NCBI GenBank assembly: GCA_021824145.1
Contig: JAKALM010000001.1
Location: 558,001 to 622,000, forward strand
DNA from: Bacteroidota bacterium
GTDB taxonomy: Bacteria; Bacteroidota; Ignavibacteria; Ignavibacteriales; Ignavibacteriaceae
DNA: 64,000 bases
Reading direction: 5' to 3'
This document shows, piece by piece, positions 34,707-43,249 of this stretch (the first letter of the stretch is position 1; each line of letters starts with the position of its first letter). Made by a program: the position numbers and the translations under genes. Below the pieces are notes generated by a model. That model had not been told where the DNA came from. It saw only the letters and a program-made list of their open reading frames with translations, and ran no database searches.

Positions 34707-37700
34707 GTGTCTTTTACTTCAACTTCTGTTTCCCGCCCAGTAACAACAGCAATGTTTTTCTTAGGCATAGCATTGCTGGGGATTATTTCCTTCACTCAAA
34801 CCAGCCTTAACTTTCTTCCTCCTATAGAAGTTCCCGAGTTGTTTGTAGAAACCGACTTCAGCAATGCGTCCGCATCAGAAGTTGAAAAGACAATTACAAA
34901 GCCGATTGAATCAATTGCATCGACGGTTGACGGCGTAAATAAGATTTCAAGCGTGTCAAGAGATGGGCAGGCGCTTATTACACTCGATCTATCATGGGGA
35001 ACAGATGTGAATTATGCGATGCTTGAGGTGAGAGAGAAGCTGGATGAAATAAGATCATCGCTTCCGGAGAATGCAGATAGACCGACCATCTATAAGATTG
35101 ATCCTTCAACAGAATCAATAATGACTCTTGCTATAAATCTTAATAACAATATTATAGACAGCGGGTTAAAACCCGATAGCATATTTTTGTTTAATAATCC
35201 ACGCCCTGAAGGGCGTGGCTATAACGGGCACGGCGAAGGAAGTGGCTATGAGGAGCAACTTGCCGGAGTAAGAGAGTTTTCCGAGACTGTTATAAAGAAA
35301 AGGTTCGAGCAGTTGAACGGGGTTTCGCAGGCAGTAGTATCGGGTGGCGTGCAAAGAGAGATTGAGGTTAAAGTTGATCCGCTGAAACTACAATCATTTG
35401 GATTAAACTTTGCTGACGTAACAAATGCTCTTAAGAACTCTAATATGAATCTTGAAGGAGGAAATATTCGTGAAGGAGTTTTCCGTTACCCATTGAGAAC
35501 CGTAGGCGAGTTCAACTCCATCCAGGATATTTCAACTGTACCTGTTGTCATCAATAACAGATCAATTCCTTTAAATCAAATAGCGTCAGTTAACCAGGTT
35601 TTTGCTGAGCGGGAAGGATTAACACGCGTCAACGGGAGAGAAGCAATTATTATATCAATAAAAAAGGATGCCCATTCAAACACAATAGATGTTAGTAAAA
35701 AGGTTAGAGCGGCGGTAGAACAGCTTAACCGGGACTATCCGCAAACACATATTTCAGTTATTTTCGATCAGTCGGAGTTTATTAAGAAATCAATATCAGA
35801 TATTGAGCAAGCAATTATTTACGGAGCTTTGCTAGCTTTGCTTATTCTGTTTTTATTTTTGCGCAATCCAAAGTATCCGCTGCTTGTAGGCGCAGTTACT
35901 CCATTTTCAATTTTAGCAACGATTATTCTAATGTACTTTTTCGGAATAAGCTTTAATATTATTTCATTAACAGGATTAGCGCTCGGCATTGGAATGATAG
36001 GCGATAATGCTATAATAATAGTGGAGAACTTTTCAAGATTAAGAGAACAAGGCGCTACTATTATGGAGGCCGTTATTAGTGGTTCTAAAGAAATAAATCT
36101 TTCCGTATCGGCTTCTACATTTACTAACGTTGTAATTTTTCTTCCGGTAATTTTTGTAAGGGGGATTGCGCAAAAGCTTTTCCTCGATATGGGATTAACG
36201 ATGACTTTCTCTCTGCTGGCTTCGCTTCTGGTATCGGTTACATTAGTGCCGAGTTACTTAGCAAAGATGAAGGACAGGATAGATACGAGGGATCAAATTC
36301 AAAATTCAAAATTAAAAATTCAAAAGCACAAGGATAAGCAGATAAATTTTGTAGAAAGATTTTCGAAGTACCTTCGATTAGGTGATCCTGTTTCATTTGT
36401 GAAAAATAATTATGAAAAAGGAAAGCAAAAATATTTATCAGTATTAAGATATTCCATAAATAATCCCAGGCGAATTTTAATTGGAACAGGCGTATTGATA
36501 ATTGTTTCAGCCGGTACTGCATTTTTAATAAAAAGTGAAGAGGCGCCGGATATAGATCAAAGCAGATTTGTAGTGGAATTAACTCTTCCGCCATCATCGA
36601 CTGTTGATGCAGTAGGTTTCGTATCATCAAAGATAGAATCGCTTCTGCTGTCGCTGCCGCAAATTGAGGACGTTGTAGCTGATATTGGAATTTCATCAAA
36701 AGAAGATTATTTCAAAATACTAAATGCAGCCACCAATAAAGCGGAAATAGAATGCCGTGTTAAATCCGGATACAAAGTAAAGGATGTTATTACTCTCTTT
36801 AGAGATAAAGCTAAAAGGTTGACACCAGTATTGAATAATTATTCCGCCAATATTCTTATTACAAAGCCTGCGACTACTTTTGAAAGAATTCTTCAGTCAA
36901 GAAAAAACGATATTGATATTCAAGTGGAAGGTAATGACCTGGAAACAGCGTATGAGATTGCCGGCAAAGTAGAATCTAAATTGAAGAAGATTTCCTATCT
37001 TAGCGATGTGGGACTGGGAAGCGAATCTGCGGGTTTAACCAACCAGATAATATTGAAAATAAATGATGAGAAGATTCAATCGTATGGAATTTCTGTTAAT
37101 AGAATTATGGATGAAATATCAGGTTTATTCAAAAAGAAAATAGCAACTTATTATAATGACTTCGACAAAAAAATTGCAATCAGAGTAATACCTGCTTCAA
37201 TTATTTCTACTTCTTATCAAGGGACAAGTTATATAAATAATATTTTAAATTATGGAATAAGGAAGGACGACAATCCTACATCGCCTGCGATACCTTTAAG
37301 AGAATTAGTCACAGTGGAAAATAGTAAAGGCTTTACATCAATAGCGCATGAAGATCAGCAGCGCGTTGTTGTACTGCATGCTAACGTAACAACTGCCGGA
37401 TTGTTCCAGGCTGCAAGCGGAATTAAAAAGTCTATAAGTTCAATTAGCCTTCCCCAGGGCTACCAAATAAAAGTGGGCGGCAAGATTGATGATATAGAAG
37501 CTATGTTTAACAGCCTGATTGTAATTATTCTATTATCAATATTTCTGGTTTATGTTATTCTTGCTTCGCAGTATGAATCTATTATCTACCCTTTGGTAAT
37601 TCTTACTACAAGTCCTCTTGCTCTTGTAGGTTCTTTTATAACAATGTATTTATTCGGGCAAAGTTATAATCTTATGTCTATAATCGGAATAATCATAATG

Positions 37701-38012
37701 CTCGGCGCTATAGATAATGATGCGGTTATTGCGGTTGATATGATAACATCCAACAGAAGAAATGGAATGCCCTTGGCAGATGCAATTGTGGATGGTATGC
37801 AAAAAAGATTTAGACCGATTGTGATGACAACGCTGACAACAATAATCGGTATGATACCCTTGATATTAGGCTTCGGAACCGGGCTTGAGCTTGCGGCGGC
37901 AATAAGCTATCCGATAATCGGCGGATTGATAGGCTCAACAATATTTACGATGTTTTTGATACCGGTTTTGTATAAATATTTTGATAGAATATCCAATACT
38001 AAAAAAATTTAA
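34707..38012 (+). CDS. RND efflux transporter subunit 1
   Basis: An 1101-aa inner-membrane RND permease with GTG start. TM1 (about 15-33), the first porter region, the central TM block with the relay segment GMIGDNAIIIVEN (VDDA-type, altered to GDNA), the second porter region and the last TM block (LGAIDNDAVIAVDMITSNRR, TTIIGMIPLILGFGTG) are all present. Two in-frame inserts interrupt the normal pattern: one at about residues 150-180 from a paired-hairpin repeat, another at about 529-540 (IQNSKLKIQ) in the cytosolic loop. The frame remains open, so the protein is probably functional. Followed by a second RND gene and an adaptor. Confidence 0.92.
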   Translation: MSFTSTSVSRPVTTAMFFLGIALLGIISFTQTSLNFLPPIEVPELFVETDFSNASASEVEKTITKPIESIASTVDGVNKISSVSRDGQALITLDLSWGTDVNYAMLEVREKLDEIRSSLPENADRPTIYKIDPSTESIMTLAINLNNNIIDSGLKPDSIFLFNNPRPEGRGYNGHGEGSGYEEQLAGVREFSETVIKKRFEQLNGVSQAVVSGGVQREIEVKVDPLKLQSFGLNFADVTNALKNSNMNLEGGNIREGVFRYPLRTVGEFNSIQDISTVPVVINNRSIPLNQIASVNQVFAEREGLTRVNGREAIIISIKKDAHSNTIDVSKKVRAAVEQLNRDYPQTHISVIFDQSEFIKKSISDIEQAIIYGALLALLILFLFLRNPKYPLLVGAVTPFSILATIILMYFFGISFNIISLTGLALGIGMIGDNAIIIVENFSRLREQGATIMEAVISGSKEINLSVSASTFTNVVIFLPVIFVRGIAQKLFLDMGLTMTFSLLASLLVSVTLVPSYLAKMKDRIDTRDQIQNSKLKIQKHKDKQINFVERFSKYLRLGDPVSFVKNNYEKGKQKYLSVLRYSINNPRRILIGTGVLIIVSAGTAFLIKSEEAPDIDQSRFVVELTLPPSSTVDAVGFVSSKIESLLLSLPQIEDVVADIGISSKEDYFKILNAATNKAEIECRVKSGYKVKDVITLFRDKAKRLTPVLNNYSANILITKPATTFERILQSRKNDIDIQVEGNDLETAYEIAGKVESKLKKISYLSDVGLGSESAGLTNQIILKINDEKIQSYGISVNRIMDEISGLFKKKIATYYNDFDKKIAIRVIPASIISTSYQGTSYINNILNYGIRKDDNPTSPAIPLRELVTVENSKGFTSIAHEDQQRVVVLHANVTTAGLFQAASGIKKSISSISLPQGYQIKVGGKIDDIEAMFNSLIVIILLSIFLVYVILASQYESIIYPLVILTTSPLALVGSFITMYLFGQSYNLMSIIGIIIMLGAIDNDAVIAVDMITSNRRNGMPLADAIVDGMQKRFRPIVMTTLTTIIGMIPLILGFGTGLELAAAISYPIIGGLIGSTIFTMFLIPVLYKYFDRISNTKKI
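35162..35218. repeat. Paired-hairpin repeat, copy 1 (within RND gene 1)
   Basis: Hairpin A is CGGGTTAAAACCCG at 35162-35175 (6-bp arms around AA). After a 23-nt spacer comes hairpin B, CCACGCCCTGAAGGGCGTGG at 35199-35218 (9-bp arms around GA). Both are perfect. It lies in the coding frame and encodes extra residues (GLKPDS...NPRPEGRGY) in the first porter region. Confidence 0.75.
36294..36322. repeat. TTCAAAATT-type short repeat within RND gene 1
   Basis: Three overlapping AT-rich units of the form (C)AAATTCAAAATTCAAAATT lie in frame and encode IQNSKLKIQ in the loop between the two transporter halves. The translation is one I associate with dispersed AAATTCAAAATT repeats in other bacteria. 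It reads as inserted sequence in a hydrophilic, tolerant loop. Confidence 0.4.
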
Positions 38013-38053
38013 TAGAACACAGATGACACTGATTACACGGATTTTCACGGATA

Positions 38054-41000
38054 ATGATTAAGATATTAAATAGACCAATAACAGTTTTAATGTTTCACCT
38101 AATGCTTGCGGCTGTTGCCGTATTTGCATTTTTGAGGCTGCCGGTTGAGTTAACTCCAGAAGTTGATTTCCCGCGTTTATCTGTCGTTACACAATGGGGA
38201 CAGTCTTCAAGCGAGATGGTTGTTAGGAATATTACATTACATGTTGAAGAAGCTGCCTCTAGTATAGAACACGTAAAAAACGTATCTTCAACATCGTCAG
38301 AAGGCAGATCAGTTGTTAATGCAGAATTAGATAAAGACGTCGATGTAAACTTTGTACGGCTTGAATTGTTGGAAAAGCTTTCTGCCATAAGAAAGGACTT
38401 GCCAACAGATGCATCTTTTCCTGCAATACAAAAATATGTTCCGGAAGATTTCAGTTCACTTCAGGGATTTTTAAGTTACAATTTATTTGGTGAAATGAGT
38501 TTGGCTGAAGTTCAAAAATATGCTGAAGAAAATATTAAACCGGCTTTACTTGGAATTAAAGGAGTGGGTGCTGTAAGAATTCTTGGCGGCGCAGAAAGGC
38601 AGATTTATATTCTACTTGACAAAGATAAAATGCAAAGCCTTGGCATTACATTAGGGGAAGTCCTTGATGCTATTAAGAACAACACCAGTCAACAGACAAT
38701 TGGCAGTATAAATGAAAAGAATAAAAAATATTTTGTTTTAACAGGGAAAAAGATATTTCGGGCTGATGATCTAAAAAATATTACTGTGGGTAACAATAGT
38801 ACTGGCCAGTTAACAAATAAACTTGGCAGTATTGCTCAGATAAAAGACTCTCTCGCAAACCCCATAAGTTATGTTAGAATAGACGGCAAGCCTTCCGTAT
38901 CTATAGAAATAGATAGAGAACCTGGTACCAATATGTTGGAACTCGCTTCCGAAGTAGATAGCAAAATTTTACAAATCAAAAAATCTCTTCCTTCATCATT
39001 TTCAATTTCGAAAATCTTTGACAAAAGCAAAGACATGCGTGCAGAAATTTCAGAACTTTCCAACAAAGTTATTATATCTGTTTTAGTAATTTTCTTTGCT
39101 GTACTACTCTTCTTCAGGAATATATTTCTTTCTCTCGTTATTGTAAGTTCGGTAGCTTTTTCTGTAGCAGGAGGAGTTATTTTTCTTTCTATCAGCAGCA
39201 TGGGATTAAATGTTTTAACGCTTGCAGCAATAGCTCTCTCGCTTGGAATAGTAATAGATAATAATGTTGTTGTAGTGGAAAACGTGCACCGATTTTTTGA
39301 AGAAGAAAATTCTAATAAGCTATTCAATGCTTCATGGAAGGGGTTAAAACCCCTAAGCAGATTATGGGAATTTGTTATCCACGCCCTGAAGGGCGTGGCA
39401 ATGAGCGTTAAACCACAACCAATTAATGAAACCATAAATCAAATCAAACCTCATGGGAATAAAGAAAATACTTCAAGCATCGCCGCACGATCTGAGCTTA
39501 TCGGCATCAATAAAATAATTTCAATATCTGTAAATCAAATTAAGCTTCCATTAATAGCCGCAGCACTTACCTCTATTGGAGCGTTAGTTCCAGTGTTTTT
39601 TTTGCCTGAGGAGTTAAAACCTTACTTTGTTCAGTTTGCAGAAACTACTGCTGTAATATTGGCTTTTTCTATTTTGGTAGCCTTTGCATTTGTGCCCGTA
39701 TCATTATTGATTTTAATTAAGTTCAAACTTTACAGCGTGGAACAACATAAAAGTTCATTCGCACAGTTAATTCAGAGAACATATATAAAAATAGTAAATT
39801 GGATTGTACTACATAAAAAGACAGCGGTATTTATAGCAGTATGGTTTTTAGGATTTCCAGTATGGCTACTTCCTTCAAGCATTGACACTTCATCAAAATC
39901 AATTCAGACAAATACTATATTAAAATCATTGGCAGGTTTTTATAACTCGACGATCGGGAGTGATTTTTATATTAACATCAGACCTTATGTTGATTACTCA
40001 CTTGGGGGTGCGACACAATTATTTTTTAATCATGTATATAAAGGAGAGTTGTGGAATTTTGGTAACGAAACCTATCTGGTATTTTATATCCAAGCTCCGC
40101 AGGGAACGCCGGTAGAAAAAATTAATGAGTTTACAAAACAAGTTGAAAGATCGCTGCTTCCCGATATTAAATATATTAAACTAATAACTGCAAGAGTTGC
40201 TGAAGGGTATGCAAACATTAGGGTTGATTTTCCTGACAGCATTGCAAATACTGCAGTACCTTATATTATTAAGAACCGTTTAACAAGCATTGCCGCACAA
40301 ACGGGCGGCTTCGATGTAAGCGTTTCAGGCTTTGGGCCAGGTTATTATTCCGGCGGAGAATCGGCGCCTAATTTTCAAATAGAAATTAAAGGGTATAATT
40401 ATAATAAGGTTAAGGAAATTGCAGAATTATTAAATTCAAATCTTAAGGACAATCCAAGAGTAGATAATATTAAAATCGACAGGCTTCCATGGCAGTCAGA
40501 AGATTATCAGGTCCTTGCTAAAATAAATAGAACTGCATTAAACAGATTTGGCATTAACGTTTCCGATTTTATAAGAAACTTTTCATCTGAAGTAACTTCA
40601 AATCTTTCAGGATTTCCAATTGAAATTTACAATGAACCGGTGAACACTATAGTTAAATACAACGATTATGAAAATACTTCCACCAGTAATCTTTTTCAGA
40701 AAGAAATATTATTAAACAAAAAGATGCTGAAGTTAGGCGGGCTGATAAATCTTAATGCCGAGCCAGTAATGCCGGTCATTGAGAGGGATAACCAGCAATA
40801 TTCAAGATATGTTACATTCGATTTCAAGGGGCCCTATAAATACGGCGATGAATTTACAGATGCGGTTATTAAATCAATAAATCTTCCGCCCGGCTATGAA
40901 CTTAAAAGATTACAATTCTTTTTTAAGTTTGGTAAGAAGGAAGCGTTACCGCTTACCTTGCTTGGTTTTCTTTCGGTGCTTATAGTGTTTATGGTAACGG

Positions 41001-41452
41001 CATCACTGTATGAATCCTATAAAAAACCATTTATAATAATTTTGTCGGTTCCGATGTCTTTAATAGGATTATTCAGTATTTTCTATTTAGCAGATGCAAA
41101 TTTTGGAAGAGGCGGTTATGCATCAATACTATTTCTAATAGGGCTTGCTGTTAATCATGGTATCTTGCTTGTAGATAGAATAGGCGACTATGATTTTGCA
41201 GCAAAATTTACAGATAAAATGTCACGAGCAAAAATGGTTGCGGAAGCTTCGTCTTTAAGATTAAGACCAATTTTGATCACCACAATAGTAACAGTTGCAG
41301 GATTTCTTCCTTTTGTAATATCAGCTGATATATATTCATTCTGGTACCCATTCGCTCTTGGAATTATTGGAGGAGTAGCAATTTCAACTATTATGATTCT
41401 TTTTTTTATGCCTGCAATGTATGAACTAATTAGCGGAAGAAAACACAAATAA
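38054..41452 (+). CDS. RND efflux transporter subunit 2
   Basis: An 1132-aa RND permease, paralogous in plan to the preceding one but well diverged. TM1 (MFHLMLAAVAVFAFLRL), LPVELTPEVDFPRL, the TM4 relay region LSLGIVIDNNVVVVENVHRF and the late motif FLIGLAVNHGILLVDRIGD are seen. After ENVHRFFEEEN, about 70 extra residues (about 420-495) separate it from the expected KLPLIAAALTSIGALVPV; part is a paired-hairpin repeat. Two different RND subunits beside one adaptor suggest a heteromeric pump, as in MdtBC or the cation pumps. Confidence 0.92.
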   Translation: MIKILNRPITVLMFHLMLAAVAVFAFLRLPVELTPEVDFPRLSVVTQWGQSSSEMVVRNITLHVEEAASSIEHVKNVSSTSSEGRSVVNAELDKDVDVNFVRLELLEKLSAIRKDLPTDASFPAIQKYVPEDFSSLQGFLSYNLFGEMSLAEVQKYAEENIKPALLGIKGVGAVRILGGAERQIYILLDKDKMQSLGITLGEVLDAIKNNTSQQTIGSINEKNKKYFVLTGKKIFRADDLKNITVGNNSTGQLTNKLGSIAQIKDSLANPISYVRIDGKPSVSIEIDREPGTNMLELASEVDSKILQIKKSLPSSFSISKIFDKSKDMRAEISELSNKVIISVLVIFFAVLLFFRNIFLSLVIVSSVAFSVAGGVIFLSISSMGLNVLTLAAIALSLGIVIDNNVVVVENVHRFFEEENSNKLFNASWKGLKPLSRLWEFVIHALKGVAMSVKPQPINETINQIKPHGNKENTSSIAARSELIGINKIISISVNQIKLPLIAAALTSIGALVPVFFLPEELKPYFVQFAETTAVILAFSILVAFAFVPVSLLILIKFKLYSVEQHKSSFAQLIQRTYIKIVNWIVLHKKTAVFIAVWFLGFPVWLLPSSIDTSSKSIQTNTILKSLAGFYNSTIGSDFYINIRPYVDYSLGGATQLFFNHVYKGELWNFGNETYLVFYIQAPQGTPVEKINEFTKQVERSLLPDIKYIKLITARVAEGYANIRVDFPDSIANTAVPYIIKNRLTSIAAQTGGFDVSVSGFGPGYYSGGESAPNFQIEIKGYNYNKVKEIAELLNSNLKDNPRVDNIKIDRLPWQSEDYQVLAKINRTALNRFGINVSDFIRNFSSEVTSNLSGFPIEIYNEPVNTIVKYNDYENTSTSNLFQKEILLNKKMLKLGGLINLNAEPVMPVIERDNQQYSRYVTFDFKGPYKYGDEFTDAVIKSINLPPGYELKRLQFFFKFGKKEALPLTLLGFLSVLIVFMVTASLYESYKKPFIIILSVPMSLIGLFSIFYLADANFGRGGYASILFLIGLAVNHGILLVDRIGDYDFAAKFTDKMSRAKMVAEASSLRLRPILITTIVTVAGFLPFVISADIYSFWYPFALGIIGGVAISTIMILFFMPAMYELISGRKHK
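39339..39398. repeat. Paired-hairpin repeat, copy 2 (within RND gene 2)
   Basis: Hairpin A is AGGGGTTAAAACCCCT at 39339-39354 (7-bp arms around AA). After a 24-nt spacer, hairpin B is CCACGCCCTGAAGGGCGTGG at 39379-39398, identical to copy 1. Stem A differs from copy 1 but remains perfectly paired. It encodes GLKPLSRLWEFVIHALKGVA in the cytosolic loop. Confidence 0.75.
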
Positions 41453-41481
41453 TTTTTGTTTATTAAAAAGAAAATACTATT

Positions 41482-42753
41482 ATGAAAAGAAATAAAATCA
41501 TTATCGTCACACTGGGTATTATCTTAATATTAATTATAGTAATGGTGGTTCATCCCTTTAGTTCGCTTAAGGGAGATGGAAACAAAACAGAACAACAGCA
41601 AGCAAGTGGAGAGGATAACGATATATCGAAATCATATGGAAACGATAATAGTAATATTGTCTTTCCTGTAACCGCCACGATAGTAAAAAAAGGTAATCTT
41701 GTTACGTGGGTTAATACAAGCGGTTATGCTTATCCTATTCAGGATTATGAAATAAAGCCAAACATAAATGGAGAAGTTACAAGCCTAAGTTCATTCAATG
41801 GCGAAAAAGTCAAAAAAGGCGAGCTACTTTTTAAATTAGATGATACCCAATATCAATTAGAAGTTAATAGAACAAGAGATGAATTGATAAAAGAACAGAT
41901 TGACTACAATTTTCAATTAACAAGTCCTTTTGCAGGAAATATTGACGTTTCAAAATATAAGCTTAAATTCGATAGCTTAAAGACTGTTTACGAGAAATCA
42001 AATAAGTTGTATGACAAGCACAAAATTTCTTTAGAAGATTTTGATAGAATAAAACGTGATTATGAAACGCTGAAAACAATAACAAGTGTTAAGAGAGAGG
42101 ATGTAATTGCAAGCATGAGCGGGTTATCGAATGCTATCGCTGAATACGATAAAGCAAAGATCAATTTAAGCTACACAAAATTATTATCGCCTATTACTGG
42201 TCTGGTTGCCGATTGTAACATTTCCCAAGGGAGCTATGTAACAACAGGCAATTTGTGCATGAGGGTAATCGACATATCAAAAATAAAATTAGAATGTGAA
42301 GTTACCGAATCCGATTTAGTAAATATTAATACCGGTGATCCAGTTGAAGCTGAATTTATTGCATTGCCCGGTAAAAAATTTAAAGGGAAGGTAATTCAAA
42401 TAAACCCCAGCATAGACCTTGAGAAGCGTACAGCAAAGGTTACTGTGTTATTAGATAACCCCGGTTTGCTAATCAAGCCCGGTATGTTCGCTTCAATTAA
42501 AATAGGCAGCCATACATTTTCTGATGTTATTATAATCCCTCACTCTGCGCTGCTGTCGCGGGAAAACCGTACTTTAGTTTTTACAGTGGAGAACGGCTTA
42601 GCTATTTGGAAATATATAACTGTTGGACAAAGCAATGATGAATATTATATAGTTAAAGACGGTTTGAACGTTGGTGATACATTGATCGTCGGCGGTAATT
42701 ATAATTTGGCACATCAATCGAAAGTTTCTATTACCAGTATGACTAAATATTGA
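41482..42753 (+). CDS. RND periplasmic adaptor (membrane-fusion protein)
   Basis: A 423-aa adaptor with an N-terminal membrane anchor (about 5-24). The lipoyl-like half-motifs (YEIKPNINGEVTSLSSFNGEKVKKGELLFKL and INLSYTKLLSPITGLVAD) flank a helical hairpin (about 125-225), and a beta-barrel region follows (VTESDLVNINTGDPVEAEF, VIQINPSIDLEKRTAKV, PGMFASIKI). It links the two RND subunits to an outer-membrane channel. No TolC-like gene is present here, so the channel must be encoded elsewhere. 29 nt separate it from RND gene 2. Confidence 0.93.
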   Translation: MKRNKIIIVTLGIILILIIVMVVHPFSSLKGDGNKTEQQQASGEDNDISKSYGNDNSNIVFPVTATIVKKGNLVTWVNTSGYAYPIQDYEIKPNINGEVTSLSSFNGEKVKKGELLFKLDDTQYQLEVNRTRDELIKEQIDYNFQLTSPFAGNIDVSKYKLKFDSLKTVYEKSNKLYDKHKISLEDFDRIKRDYETLKTITSVKREDVIASMSGLSNAIAEYDKAKINLSYTKLLSPITGLVADCNISQGSYVTTGNLCMRVIDISKIKLECEVTESDLVNINTGDPVEAEFIALPGKKFKGKVIQINPSIDLEKRTAKVTVLLDNPGLLIKPGMFASIKIGSHTFSDVIIIPHSALLSRENRTLVFTVENGLAIWKYITVGQSNDEYYIVKDGLNVGDTLIVGGNYNLAHQSKVSITSMTKY

Positions 42754-42804
42754 ACAAATAAGTTACTTAATTACAAGTAAACAATTAACTATTCATTTTG
42801 AAAA

Positions 42805-42921
42805 ATGAAGACTAAAAACTCATTTGCTTTACTTCTAATTTCTGGAATTTTTATTGGTTCGTTGGTTGGGAAATTTTGGGGAAGTTCATCTCCTAAGGTT
42901 ATTGAAAAAAATTTGAATTGA
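42805..42921 (+). CDS. Small membrane peptide or gene remnant
   Basis: A 38-codon frame beginning MKTKNSFALLLISGIFIGSL, a plausible single membrane helix followed by a polar tail. The N-terminus resembles DUF4321-like small membrane proteins, but the rest is missing. Its TGA overlaps by 4 nt a second frame (42918-43115). It may be a real small protein or the front of a decayed gene. Not recognised with confidence. Confidence 0.35.
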   Translation: MKTKNSFALLLISGIFIGSLVGKFWGSSSPKVIEKNLN

Positions 42922-43115
42922 CTAACAAAGTTTCTGGGTATATAAACAGCACTTATGAAAATAACAGGAAATGGAAGCAAGTTGGGTTAACAAAAGAATT
43001 TTCTTTGTCTAATTTTAGCGGCAACCAGCTTTTGATTCCAATAGCAATAAAACTATTTGAAAATAATATTTATATAACGTTGTTCGAAATGAATTTAAAA
43101 TTTATAAACTGTTAA
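42918..43115 (+). pseudogene. Possible second fragment of the small gene
   Basis: A 65-codon frame opening with TTG directly after the 38-aa frame in another phase. The sequence (VGLTKEFSLSNFSGNQLLIPIAI) is not recognisable. It runs into the third paired-hairpin repeat, whose first hairpin overlaps the stop. Decay of a short membrane-protein gene after repeat insertion would explain both frames, but chance open frame is equally possible. Confidence 0.2.
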
Positions 43116-43167
43116 AACAGTTTCAAAAAAGAGGTTTGTTTTTATTATGTCACGGATTAATCCGTGA
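43106..43167. repeat. Paired-hairpin repeat, copy 3 (intergenic)
   Basis: Hairpin A is AAACTGTTAAAACAGTTT at 43106-43123 (8-bp arms around AA). After a 26-nt spacer, hairpin B is TCACGGATTAATCCGTGA at 43150-43167, an 18-nt perfect palindrome. The order and spacing match copies 1 and 2, but both stems have different sequences and still pair. GTTAAAAC in hairpin A and the CACG...CGTG ends in hairpin B are shared. A further small palindrome, CGTTTCAACG, lies at about 43197-43206. Confidence 0.7.
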
Positions 43168-43249
43168 GTTAATAAATAAAGCCCTTGAATACCAATCGTT
43201 TCAACGGTTTTACTTTTAATTTCGAACAATGGGTTAATTTATATTTTTT

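Noticed and set aside
38869-39435. Long minus-strand frame of 188 codons inside RND gene 2
   Set aside because: It is antisense to a clear RND coding region and its translation lacks any family signature.
42789-42980. Minus-strand frame of 63 codons
   Set aside because: It lies opposite the small membrane-peptide frame, lacks a ribosome binding site and has no recognisable features.
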